The notes beneath the pieces are model-generated. The model was not told the origin of the DNA, made no database searches, and saw only the letters and a program-made list of their open reading frames with translations. DNA of 7,542 nucleotides from Clostridiaceae bacterium UBA6110 (GTDB taxonomy: Bacteria; Bacillota; Clostridia; Clostridiales; Clostridiaceae). The position numbers were made by a program, and so were the translations under genes. The DNA lies in NCBI GenBank assembly GCA_002428415.1, contig DIWI01000112.1:1-7542 (forward strand), given 5' to 3'. This document shows positions 1-7,187 of this stretch, piece after piece (positions within the stretch are counted from its first letter, which is position 1; every line of letters begins with the position of its first letter).

Positions 1-3000
1 TCGAGGAGTGCAAGGAAAGGGATTCCACCTATTCTGCATCCTTGAAGGTGAAGGTAAGGCTCGAGAACATCGAGACCGGAGAAATCAAGGAACAGGAAGT
101 CTTTATGGGCGAGTTCCCGCTGATGACCGAACAGGGAACCTTCATTATTAATGGAGCTGAGAGAGTTATCGTTTCGCAGCTTGTAAGGTCTCCTGGGGTA
201 TACTACAACGAGTCCCTGGACAAGAACGGGAAAAAACTCTATGCATCCACCGTCATACCTAACAGAGGAGCCTGGCTGGAATTCGAGACCGATTCGAACG
301 ATGTCATAAGTGTAAGGATAGACAAGACAAGAAAGCTTCCCATTACGGTGCTTGCAAGGGCAATGGGAATGTCAAGCGACATGGACATACTTTCCTATTT
401 CGGTGAAGAGGAAAGGCTAAAGGCTACGCTTGAAAAGGACAACACGACAAACAAGGAAGAAGGACTCCTTGAAATATACAAGAGGCTGAGACCGGGTGAG
501 CCACCTACAGTGGACAGCGCAGTTTCTCTTATTGATTCGCTTTTCTTTGATGCGAAGAGATATGACCTTTCAAAGGTTGGCAGATACAAGTTCAACAAGA
601 AGCTGAACATAGCTGCAAGGATTGCAAACCACATTTCAGCAAACGACATCGTGGATCCTAATACTGGTGAGATAATAGTCGGCAAGGGTGAAAAGATCAC
701 TAGAGAAAAGGCAAGGGCAATTCATGCCTGTGCCATTAACTCGGTTGATATCATTGCTGATGACAAGACTATCAGAGTTATAGGAAACAATTTCGTGAAC
801 ATGAAGGATTTCATATCCTTCGACCCTAAGATTGTCGGAATAAAGGAATTGGTGCATTTCCCGGTTCTCCGTTCAATACTGAACATGAACCTGGAGGAGG
901 ATGACCTCAAGGAAGAGATCAGGAAGAATTTCCATGGCCTTGTTCCAAAGCATATCCTCAAGGACGACATATACGCGGCAATAAGCTACGAGCTTGGACT
1001 TCCATACAGGATAGGTGTTATTGATGACATCGACCATCTTGGAAACAGAAGGCTGAGGTCTGTCGGAGAGCTTCTCCAGAACCAGTTCAGAATCGGACTG
1101 TCGAGGATGGAGAGGGTAGTAAAGGAAAGGATGACGATACAGGACCAGGAGAACATCACTCCGCAGGCCCTTATCAACATCAGGCCTGTAACTGCTGCAA
1201 TAAAGGAATTCTTCGGATCATCGCAGCTTTCCCAGTTCATGGACCAGACCAACCCGCTATCAGAGCTCACTCATAAGAGAAGGCTTTCAGCGCTGGGACC
1301 TGGCGGACTTTCAAGGGAAAGGGCAGGCTTCGAGGTCAGAGACGTACATCACTCCCATTACGGCAGGATGTGCCCTATAGAGACTCCTGAAGGACCGAAC
1401 ATAGGACTCATAAACTCCCTGGCGACATTCGCCAAGGTCAATGAATATGGATTCATTGAAACTCCTTACAGGGTAGTGGATAAGTCCACTGGAACTGTCA
1501 CCACTGAAGTGAAGTATTTCACTGCAGACGAGGAGGATGAGTATTTCATAGCCCAGGCCAACGAGCCTCTCGATGCTACCGGAAGGTTTGTAGGAGAAAG
1601 GATCGCTGTCAGGGATATGGAGGATATGGCTGTCATAACAAGACAGAGCGTAGACCTCATGGATATATCGCCAAGGCAGCTGGTTTCAGTTGCTACAGCG
1701 ATGATACCGTTCCTTGAGAACGACGATGCATCCAGAGCCCTGATGGGATCGAACATGCAGCGTCAGGCTGTTCCGCTTCTTAAGGCTACTGCGCCTATAG
1801 TAGGAACCGGCATAGAGTACAAGGCTGCATCCGACTCAGGAGTGCTTCCGAAGGCTGTGCATGAAGGCACAGTCGTATACGTAAGTGCGAACGAGATAAG
1901 GATAAAGAGGGCTGACGGTGGTCTGATAGACACCTACAGGCTCCTCAAGTTCAAGAGAAGCAACCAGGGTACCTGCATCAACCAGAAGCCTCTTGTGGAA
2001 AAGGGCGAGTATGTAAAGAAGGGAGCCCTTCTTGCAGACGGACCGTCTACAGACCTTGGAGAGATAGCCCTCGGAAAGAACATCCGAATCGGCTTCATAA
2101 CCTGGGAAGGCTACAACTACGAGGACGCCATGCTCATATCTGAAGAGCTTGTAAGGGATGACGTCTTCACATCGATACATATCGAGGAATACGAGGCTGA
2201 GGCAAGGGACACCAAGCTGGGGCCTGAAGAGATAACAAGGGACATTCCGAATGTCGGGGATGACTCGCTAAGAGACCTCGACGACAGAGGAATCATAAGG
2301 ATAGGTGCCGAGGTAAGGTCCGGTGACATACTTGTCGGAAAGGTCACTCCAAAGGGAGAGACCGAGCTTACCGCTGAAGAAAGGCTCCTGAGGGCAATAT
2401 TCGGTGAAAAGGCAAGGGAAGTCAGAGATACATCACTGAGAGTTCCACATGGTGAATCAGGTATCATAGTAGACATCAAGGTGTTTACAAGAGAGAACGC
2501 TGATGAGCTGCCGCCTGGAGTTAACATGCTCGTAAGGTGCTATATTGCACAGAAGAGAAAGATCTCCGTCGGTGACAAAATGGCCGGAAGACATGGAAAC
2601 AAGGGTGTCATCTCAAGGGTTCTCCCTGAGGAAGACATGCCGTTCCTGCCTGATGGAAGACCGCTGCAGATATGCCTGAATCCTCTTGGAGTTCCTTCCC
2701 GAATGAATATCGGACAGGTACTTGAGGTTCATCTTGGCTGGGCAGCCTCCAAGATGGGCTGGCATGTTGCGACACCGGTATTTGACGGAGCGACAGAGAA
2801 GGACATCGAGGACATGCTTGAGCAGGCCGGATATGACAGAAACGGCAAGACTCTGCTTTACGACGGAAGAACAGGAGAAGCTTTTGACAATCCTATCACC
2901 GTAGGATACATGTACATACTTAAGCTTGCGCATCTGGTCGATGACAAGATACACGCAAGGTCTACAGGACCGTACTCCCTTGTAACGCAGCAGCCGCTTG

Positions 3001-3443
3001 GCGGAAAGGCACAGTTCGGAGGACAGAGGTTCGGAGAAATGGAAGTCTGGGCACTTGAGGCTTATGGCTCTGCCCATACTCTGCAGGAAATACTTACAGT
3101 CAAGTCCGATGACGTCGTCGGAAGAGTCAAGACATATGAAGCCATCGTCAAGGGTGAGAATATCCCTGAGCCGGGCATACCAGAGTCGTTCAAGGTCCTT
3201 ATTAAGGAACTGCAGGCACTCTGCCTGGATGTCAAGGTTCTGAATGACGAGAAGGAAGAGATAGAGATAAAGGAATCGGTTGAAGAGGAAGTCTTCACTG
3301 AGATAACCGGAATTTCAATCGAATCCCCGGAGGACATAATCATTGATACGAGCGAGGAATTCGATAAGGACGCGCTTATAATCGATGATGAGGAATTCGA
3401 AATTGATGATGACACGAGCGATTTTGCCGACGATATAGAGTAA
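1..3443 (+). CDS. rpoB: RNA polymerase beta subunit, partial (5' end outside window)
   Basis: Beta subunit of RNA polymerase, which forms one pincer of the DNA cleft and much of the active site and RNA exit path. The frame is open from the left edge (first whole codon at 3; the two bases before it end a codon). It begins EECKERD, which aligns to about residue 79 of Bacillus RpoB, so roughly 78 residues are missing. The TTG at 42 is therefore not the real start. The fragment has 1146 residues. In order: protrusion/lobe region; rifampicin pocket (fragment residues 405-431); fork/link segment with MGSNMQRQAVP (from 581); flap region with DDRGIIRIGAEV; the active-site lysine segment GDKMAGRHGNKG (857-868); the C-terminal clamp-contacting block GGKAQFGGQRFGEMEVWALE (from about 1000); then a 66-residue acidic tail. 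There are no insertions or frameshifts. The stop is TAA, and rpoC follows after 21 nt, so the two are cotranscribed. Identity is certain from family-wide conservation. Confidence 0.99.
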   Translation, partial: EECKERDSTYSASLKVKVRLENIETGEIKEQEVFMGEFPLMTEQGTFIINGAERVIVSQLVRSPGVYYNESLDKNGKKLYASTVIPNRGAWLEFETDSNDVISVRIDKTRKLPITVLARAMGMSSDMDILSYFGEEERLKATLEKDNTTNKEEGLLEIYKRLRPGEPPTVDSAVSLIDSLFFDAKRYDLSKVGRYKFNKKLNIAARIANHISANDIVDPNTGEIIVGKGEKITREKARAIHACAINSVDIIADDKTIRVIGNNFVNMKDFISFDPKIVGIKELVHFPVLRSILNMNLEEDDLKEEIRKNFHGLVPKHILKDDIYAAISYELGLPYRIGVIDDIDHLGNRRLRSVGELLQNQFRIGLSRMERVVKERMTIQDQENITPQALINIRPVTAAIKEFFGSSQLSQFMDQTNPLSELTHKRRLSALGPGGLSRERAGFEVRDVHHSHYGRMCPIETPEGPNIGLINSLATFAKVNEYGFIETPYRVVDKSTGTVTTEVKYFTADEEDEYFIAQANEPLDATGRFVGERIAVRDMEDMAVITRQSVDLMDISPRQLVSVATAMIPFLENDDASRALMGSNMQRQAVPLLKATAPIVGTGIEYKAASDSGVLPKAVHEGTVVYVSANEIRIKRADGGLIDTYRLLKFKRSNQGTCINQKPLVEKGEYVKKGALLADGPSTDLGEIALGKNIRIGFITWEGYNYEDAMLISEELVRDDVFTSIHIEEYEAEARDTKLGPEEITRDIPNVGDDSLRDLDDRGIIRIGAEVRSGDILVGKVTPKGETELTAEERLLRAIFGEKAREVRDTSLRVPHGESGIIVDIKVFTRENADELPPGVNMLVRCYIAQKRKISVGDKMAGRHGNKGVISRVLPEEDMPFLPDGRPLQICLNPLGVPSRMNIGQVLEVHLGWAASKMGWHVATPVFDGATEKDIEDMLEQAGYDRNGKTLLYDGRTGEAFDNPITVGYMYILKLAHLVDDKIHARSTGPYSLVTQQPLGGKAQFGGQRFGEMEVWALEAYGSAHTLQEILTVKSDDVVGRVKTYEAIVKGENIPEPGIPESFKVLIKELQALCLDVKVLNDEKEEIEIKESVEEEVFTEITGISIESPEDIIIDTSEEFDKDALIIDDEEFEIDDDTSDFADDIE
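1215..1295 (+). other. rpoB: Rifampicin resistance-determining region of rpoB
   Basis: This segment corresponds to E. coli RpoB codons 507-533. The three residues most often changed in resistant mutants are wild type: Asp516 (GAC at 1242), His526 (CAT at 1272) and Ser531 (TCA at 1287). The only differences from E. coli I see are Thr for Asn518 (as in Bacillus), Leu for Ile524 and Leu for Ile530. The inferred phenotype is an intact rifamycin-binding pocket. Confidence 0.9.
3243..3440 (+). other. rpoB: Acidic C-terminal tail of RpoB with a short internal repeat
   Basis: The last 66 codons follow the conserved block ending in LDVKVL. They encode about 30 Asp/Glu and only 3 Lys, no Arg, with interspersed Ile and Phe. 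An exact 11-bp direct repeat, GAGGAATTCGA, lies at 3354-3364 and 3390-3400, in phase and 36 bp apart, and encodes EEF twice. Clostridial RpoB proteins usually end in acidic, poorly conserved tails. The function is unknown and the segment is probably disordered. Confidence 0.8.
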
Positions 3444-3445
3444 TT

Positions 3446-3454
3446 GGAGGGAGG
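3446..3454 (+). promoter_or_regulatory. Ribosome binding site of rpoC (doubled Shine-Dalgarno)
   Basis: GGAGGGAGG contains two overlapping GGAGG cores, 14 and 10 nt before the ATG at 3465. It decides the rpoC start. A TTG at 3444 would add seven residues (MEGGQPF), but it overlaps this SD and has none of its own. Confidence 0.85.
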
Positions 3455-3464
3455 ACAACCCTTT

Positions 3465-6400
3465 ATGGAATTAAACAACTTTGATGCGCTGCAGATTGGC
3501 CTGGCATCTCCTGAGGAGATCAGGGGCTGGTCAAGGGGCGAGGTTAAGAAGCCGGAGACCATAAACTACAGGACCCTCAAGCCGGAAAGGGACGGACTGT
3601 TCTGTGAAAGAATATTCGGGCCTATGAAGGACTGGGAGTGCCACTGCGGTAAATACAAGAGAGTAAGATATAAGGGCATAATTTGCGACAGATGCGGAGT
3701 CGAGGTCACAAAGGCCAAGGTCAGAAGAGAGAGGATGGGGCACATAGAGCTTGCAGCTCCTGTCTCACACATCTGGTACTTCAAGGGCATACCTTCGAGG
3801 ATGGGACTCATCCTCGACATGAGCCCGAGGTCACTGGAGAAGATACTGTACTTCGCATCATACGTGGTACTTGACCCGAAGAATACCACCTTCATGAAGA
3901 AGCAGGTACTCACGGAGAAAGAATACAGGGACATGGTTGAGCAGGAGGGAGAATACTCCTTCACAGCCAAGATGGGAGCTGAAGCTATAAAGGCTCTCCT
4001 TGCTGAAATCGACCTCGAGAAATCCTCAAAGGAACTCAAGGAAGATCTGAAGAACGCAACCGGACAGAAAAGAGTCAGGATAATAAGGAGGCTTGAGGTA
4101 ATCGAGTCCTTCAGAAAATCAGGAAACAGGCCTGAATGGATGATCATAGATGTCATTCCGGTAATACCTCCTGATATAAGGCCAATGGTGCAGCTCGATG
4201 GCGGAAGGTTCGCAACCTCCGACCTCAACGACCTCTACAGAAGGGTCATAAACAGGAATAACAGGCTGAAGAAGCTCCTTGACCTCGGTGCTCCGGACAT
4301 CATCGTAAGGAACGAGAAGAGGATGCTTCAGGAAGCAGTGGATGCGCTGATCGACAACGGCAGAAGAGGAAGACCGGTAACAGGCCCTGGAAACAGGCCG
4401 TTAAAGTCACTTTCCGACATGCTGAAGGGAAAGCAGGGAAGGTTCAGGCAGAACCTACTTGGAAAGCGTGTTGACTATTCAGGAAGATCGGTTATCGTCG
4501 TCGGCCCTGAGCTGAAGATGTACCAGTGCGGTCTCCCCAAGGAGATGGCGCTTGAGCTGTTCAAGCCTTTCGTAATGAAGAAGCTGGTTGCAAACGGAAC
4601 CGCACACAACATAAAGAGCGCCAAGAGAATGGTAGAGAGGGTACAGCCACAGGTCTGGGATATCCTTGAAGAGGTCATAACTGACCATCCGGTTCTCCTT
4701 AACAGAGCGCCTACGCTGCATAGACTTGGAATTCAGGCATTCCAGCCGGTACTTGTTGAAGGAAGGGCGCTTAAGCTCCATCCTCTCGTATGTACCGCAT
4801 ACAATGCCGACTTCGATGGAGACCAGATGGCCGTCCACGTTCCACTGTCAATGGAGGCCCAGGCTGAAGCAAGGTTCCTGATGCTTGCATCCGGCAACAT
4901 ACTTAAGCCTTCAGACGGAAAGCCGGTTTCGGTCCCATCGCAGGATATGGTCCTCGGATCCTACTACCTGACAATGGAGAGACCGTCTAACGATGGTTTC
5001 GACAAGATTTACACATCCAAAGAAGAAGCCCTGATGGCATACCAGGTAAAGGCTGTAACACTCCAGGAGCCTGTCAAGGTGCGACTTTCAAAGGTCGTGG
5101 ACGGTGTGGAGAGGACAGAGATAATAAAGACTACGGTTGGAAAACTCATTTTCAATGAGTCAATTCCGCAGGACCTGGGATTTGTAGACAGGACTGATGA
5201 GGCGAATCTGTTCATGCCGGAAATTGACTTCCTGGTAGACAAGAAGAAGCTCGGAAAGATAGTTGACAAATGCTACATCAAGCATGGTCCTACACTGACT
5301 TCAATAATGCTTGATGACATAAAGGCCCTTGGATATCATTATTCAACTGTCGGAGCTATCACGGTCGCGGTTGCGGACATGATAGTTCCTGAAAAGAAGT
5401 ATGTTCTTCTTAAGGAAGCTGATGAAACGGTAGACAAGATCGAGAAGATGTTCAAGAGAGGACTCATCTCAGAAGAGGAAAGATACAACAGGGTTATCGA
5501 GAAGTGGACAAAGACAACTGATGAGGTTGCTGATGCCCTTATGGAATCCCTTGACAGATACAATCCAATATTCATGATGGCGGACTCAGGTGCGAGAGGA
5601 TCGAAATCACAGATCAAGCAGCTGGCGGGAATGAGAGGACTTATGGCCAACCCGTCAGGAAAGATCGTCGAAAGACCAATCAGGGCATCCTTCAGAGAAG
5701 GCCTTGACGTCCTCGAGTATTTCATATCCACTCATGGAGCAAGAAAGGGTAATGCGGATACCGCCCTTAAGACAGCTGACTCAGGATACCTTACCAGGAG
5801 ACTTGTAGACGTATCTCAGGAAGTAATAGTCAGGGAAGAGGACTGCGGAACCACTGAGGGCCTGGTGATGGAGGCGATAACCGAAGCCGGTGACATCATC
5901 GAGACACTTAGGGAAAGACTTACAGGAAGATTCACCATGCAGGACATCGTCCATCCTGAAACAGGAGAAATCCTGGTGCATGAGGGCGAGTACATTGAGC
6001 CGCTCATGGCGGAGAAGATTGACGCACTTGGAATCAAGAAGGTCAAAATCAGGTCGGTATACACCTGCCAGACTAAGGTCGGCGTATGTGCAAAGTGCTA
6101 CGGCATGAACATGGCAACTGCGAGCCAGATCAACATCGGCGAGGCTGTGGGCATCATCGCCGCGCAGAGTATAGGAGAGCCGGGAACACAGCTTACAATG
6201 AGAACATTCCATACAGGCGGAGTTGCCGGAGCCGACATAACCCAGGGTCTTCCCAGAGTTGAAGAGCTCTTTGAGGCAAGAAAGCCGAAGGGACTTGCTG
6301 TTGTCACCGATGTCGGAGGCCGCGTAAGGCTTGAGGAAACCAAGAAGAAGAGGACTGTTCATGTACTTGCTGAAACAGGCGAGGAATTCAGCTACGACAT

Positions 6401-7007
6401 ACCTTTCGGATCCAGAATCAAGGTTTCGGACGGAATGGTGGTTGGAGCCGGTGATGCACTTACTGAAGGATCCATCAATCCGCATGACATAATGAGGATA
6501 AAGGGAGTAGAAGGCGTCAGGGAATATCTCCTTTCAGAAGTACAGAAGGTGTACAGGCTGCAGGGTGTTGACATCAATGACAAGCATCTCGAGGTTGTCG
6601 TAAGACAAATGACGAGAAAGGTCAAGATAACTGAAGCCAATGACACCGAGCTTCTGCCGGGCGTTCTCATTGACATATTCGACTTCATAATTGAAAACAA
6701 CAGGGTAAAGGAGCTTGGGCTCAAGGAAGCGGAAGGCGAGCAGGTGCTGCTGGGTATTACCAAGGCATCTCTAGCGACAGATTCATTCCTGTCTGCGGCA
6801 TCTTTCCAGGAAACCACCAGGGTTCTGACTGATGCGGCAATAAAGGGAAAGATAGATCCGCTGCTCGGACTCAAGGAGAACGTCATAATAGGAAAGCTGA
6901 TTCCAGCCGGTACCGGAATGACCAGGTACAATGCCATTAAGCTCAGTACCGACAACGACCTTGCTGTGGACAAGCATGAGGAAGAAGAAGAGATCATAGA
7001 GGATTAG
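3465..7007 (+). CDS. rpoC: RNA polymerase beta' subunit
   Basis: Beta' subunit of RNA polymerase, the clamp and main catalytic subunit. It is complete at 1180 residues, the usual size for Clostridia. It starts MELNNFDALQIGLASPEEI, preceded by a strong SD. The N-terminal zinc site is Cys59, Cys61, Cys74 and Cys77. The switch-2/rudder area contains GKRVDYSGRSVI, and NRAPTLHRLGIQAF follows. The catalytic Mg site NADFDGDQ carries Asp449, Asp451 and Asp453. The bridge helix spans about 749-784 (Lys769, Arg778). The second zinc site is Cys794, Cys868, Cys875 and Cys878, with E. coli spacing at a constant offset of 20. The trigger loop has Met912, Arg913 and His916, with no large insertion (the proteobacterial SI3). 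The C-terminus is short and acidic (HEEEEEIIED). It is cotranscribed with rpoB. The stop is TAG, and its last G is the first base of the palindrome that follows. No missing key residue was found. Confidence 0.99.
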   Translation: MELNNFDALQIGLASPEEIRGWSRGEVKKPETINYRTLKPERDGLFCERIFGPMKDWECHCGKYKRVRYKGIICDRCGVEVTKAKVRRERMGHIELAAPVSHIWYFKGIPSRMGLILDMSPRSLEKILYFASYVVLDPKNTTFMKKQVLTEKEYRDMVEQEGEYSFTAKMGAEAIKALLAEIDLEKSSKELKEDLKNATGQKRVRIIRRLEVIESFRKSGNRPEWMIIDVIPVIPPDIRPMVQLDGGRFATSDLNDLYRRVINRNNRLKKLLDLGAPDIIVRNEKRMLQEAVDALIDNGRRGRPVTGPGNRPLKSLSDMLKGKQGRFRQNLLGKRVDYSGRSVIVVGPELKMYQCGLPKEMALELFKPFVMKKLVANGTAHNIKSAKRMVERVQPQVWDILEEVITDHPVLLNRAPTLHRLGIQAFQPVLVEGRALKLHPLVCTAYNADFDGDQMAVHVPLSMEAQAEARFLMLASGNILKPSDGKPVSVPSQDMVLGSYYLTMERPSNDGFDKIYTSKEEALMAYQVKAVTLQEPVKVRLSKVVDGVERTEIIKTTVGKLIFNESIPQDLGFVDRTDEANLFMPEIDFLVDKKKLGKIVDKCYIKHGPTLTSIMLDDIKALGYHYSTVGAITVAVADMIVPEKKYVLLKEADETVDKIEKMFKRGLISEEERYNRVIEKWTKTTDEVADALMESLDRYNPIFMMADSGARGSKSQIKQLAGMRGLMANPSGKIVERPIRASFREGLDVLEYFISTHGARKGNADTALKTADSGYLTRRLVDVSQEVIVREEDCGTTEGLVMEAITEAGDIIETLRERLTGRFTMQDIVHPETGEILVHEGEYIEPLMAEKIDALGIKKVKIRSVYTCQTKVGVCAKCYGMNMATASQINIGEAVGIIAAQSIGEPGTQLTMRTFHTGGVAGADITQGLPRVEELFEARKPKGLAVVTDVGGRVRLEETKKKRTVHVLAETGEEFSYDIPFGSRIKVSDGMVVGAGDALTEGSINPHDIMRIKGVEGVREYLLSEVQKVYRLQGVDINDKHLEVVVRQMTRKVKITEANDTELLPGVLIDIFDFIIENNRVKELGLKEAEGEQVLLGITKASLATDSFLSAASFQETTRVLTDAAIKGKIDPLLGLKENVIIGKLIPAGTGMTRYNAIKLSTDNDLAVDKHEEEEEIIED
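4803..4826 (+). other. rpoC: Catalytic magnesium-binding motif NADFDGDQ of RpoC
   Basis: The universally conserved loop of multisubunit RNA polymerases. Its three aspartates (residues 449, 451 and 453) chelate the catalytic Mg ion that drives nucleotide addition. All three are present, so the enzyme should be active. Confidence 0.98.
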
Positions 7008-7024
7008 TGTCAATTTGTTGACAC
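7007..7024 (+). repeat. Perfect inverted repeat overlapping the rpoC stop and the -35 box
   Basis: GTGTCAATTTGTTGACAC is a perfect 7-bp inverted repeat (GTGTCAA / TTGACAC) around a 4-nt TTTG centre. It begins at the last base of the rpoC stop. In RNA it could form a small hairpin, but no uninterrupted U tract follows (next bases GTCCCTCTGG), so it is a poor intrinsic terminator. Its right arm contains the promoter -35 hexamer, so it could be an operator or a chance overlap. Confidence 0.6.
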
Positions 7025-7046
7025 GTCCCTCTGGTTTTGGTAAAAT
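7018..7046 (+). promoter_or_regulatory. Strong sigma-A promoter for rpsL / str operon
   Basis: The -35 box TTGACA (7018-7023) is a perfect consensus. The spacer is the optimal 17 bp. The -10 box TAAAAT (7041-7046) matches TATAAT at 5 of 6 positions, and TGG directly before it provides an extended -10 (TGn). Transcription would start about 7 nt downstream, near G7054. It sits in the only sizeable intergenic gap and points to rpsL. This implies that the ribosomal-protein operon is driven separately from rpoBC, in addition to any read-through. Confidence 0.85.
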
Positions 7047-7070
7047 AAAATTTGTGTGATTTAGAGGAAC

Positions 7071-7095
7071 GGTGATTTGGATCAACCAAATCACC
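7071..7095 (+). repeat. Perfect 10-bp hairpin in the rpsL leader
   Basis: GGTGATTTGG (7071-7080) is perfectly complementary to CCAAATCACC (7086-7095), with a 5-nt ATCAA loop. It is the most stable element of the leader. The bases after it (AGCCTTATCC) contain no T run, and the opposite strand has none either, so it is not an intrinsic terminator in either direction. Confidence 0.8.
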
Positions 7096-7097
7096 AG

Positions 7098-7135
7098 CCT
7101 TATCCCACGAAGCCCGTAAAAGGGTGTTGCTAAGG
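7098..7135 (+). repeat. Second leader stem-loop with internal loop
   Basis: CCTTA (7098-7102) pairs with TAAGG (7131-7135). Inside it, GCCC (7112-7115) pairs with GGGT (7122-7125, including one G-U), closing a GTAAAA loop. A purine-containing asymmetric internal loop separates the two helices, the kind of place a protein could bind. It is weaker than the hairpin before it. Confidence 0.5.
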
Positions 7136-7157
7136 TATCTATTAACCCATATAGATA
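7136..7157 (+). repeat. Third leader stem-loop, AU-rich
   Basis: TATCTAT (7136-7142) pairs with ATAGATA (7151-7157), with an 8-nt loop TAACCCAT. It has only one G-C pair, so it would be marginal alone. It directly abuts the preceding helix and could stack on it. Confidence 0.45.
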
Positions 7158-7175
7158 TGTTTCATAAAGACACAC

Positions 7176-7182
7176 GGAGGTG
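7176..7182 (+). promoter_or_regulatory. Ribosome binding site of rpsL
   Basis: GGAGGTG is a near-perfect complement to the 3' end of 16S rRNA, followed by an AAAAA spacer and the ATG at 7188. It is very strong if accessible, but its first bases (7176-7178) can be drawn into the closing helix of the leader. Confidence 0.9.
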
Positions 7183-7187
7183 AAAAA

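Larger units (their letters stand above)
7054..7178 (+). promoter_or_regulatory. Candidate structured 5' leader of the rpsL mRNA
   Basis: Between the predicted start of transcription and the rpsL SD lie about 125 nt that can fold into a closed multi-branch structure. The closing helix is GTGTG (7054-7058) with CACAC (7171-7175). It can extend by U-G, U-G and U-A pairs to 7051/7178, which would cover the first bases of the SD. Inside are three helices: 7071-7095, 7098-7135 and 7136-7157, the last two directly abutting. No terminator-like hairpin with a U run is present, so any control would act on translation. Ribosomal-protein operons commonly use such leaders for autogenous repression; in E. 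coli, S7 binds the str mRNA between rpsL and rpsG. I do not recognise this fold as a named RNA family. The pairing is seen directly; the regulatory role is inferred. Confidence 0.45.

Noticed and set aside
42..44. TTG as the start of rpoB
   Set aside because: The frame is open to the left edge and the upstream codons encode conserved RpoB residues (EECKERD), so the true start lies outside the window.
3444..3464. TTG start giving a longer RpoC (MEGGQPF extension)
   Set aside because: It lies at the SD itself, has no SD of its own, and RpoC homologues begin at the MELNNF-type start.
5781..6485. Long antisense open frames, for example 234 codons opposite rpoC
   Set aside because: Antisense shadows of conserved coding sequence; they have no recognisable protein or SD, while the sense frame is fully conserved.
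7007..7040. Intrinsic terminator of the rpoBC operon
   Set aside because: The 7-bp hairpin is AT-containing and is followed by GTCCCTCTGG rather than a U run; the TTTT at 7035-7038 is too far away and too short.
7111..7135. T-box riboswitch (AGGGTG at 7121-7126)
   Set aside because: The match to the T-box core stops after AGGGTG, there is no specifier stem of the usual size or terminator, and rpsL is not a T-box target.
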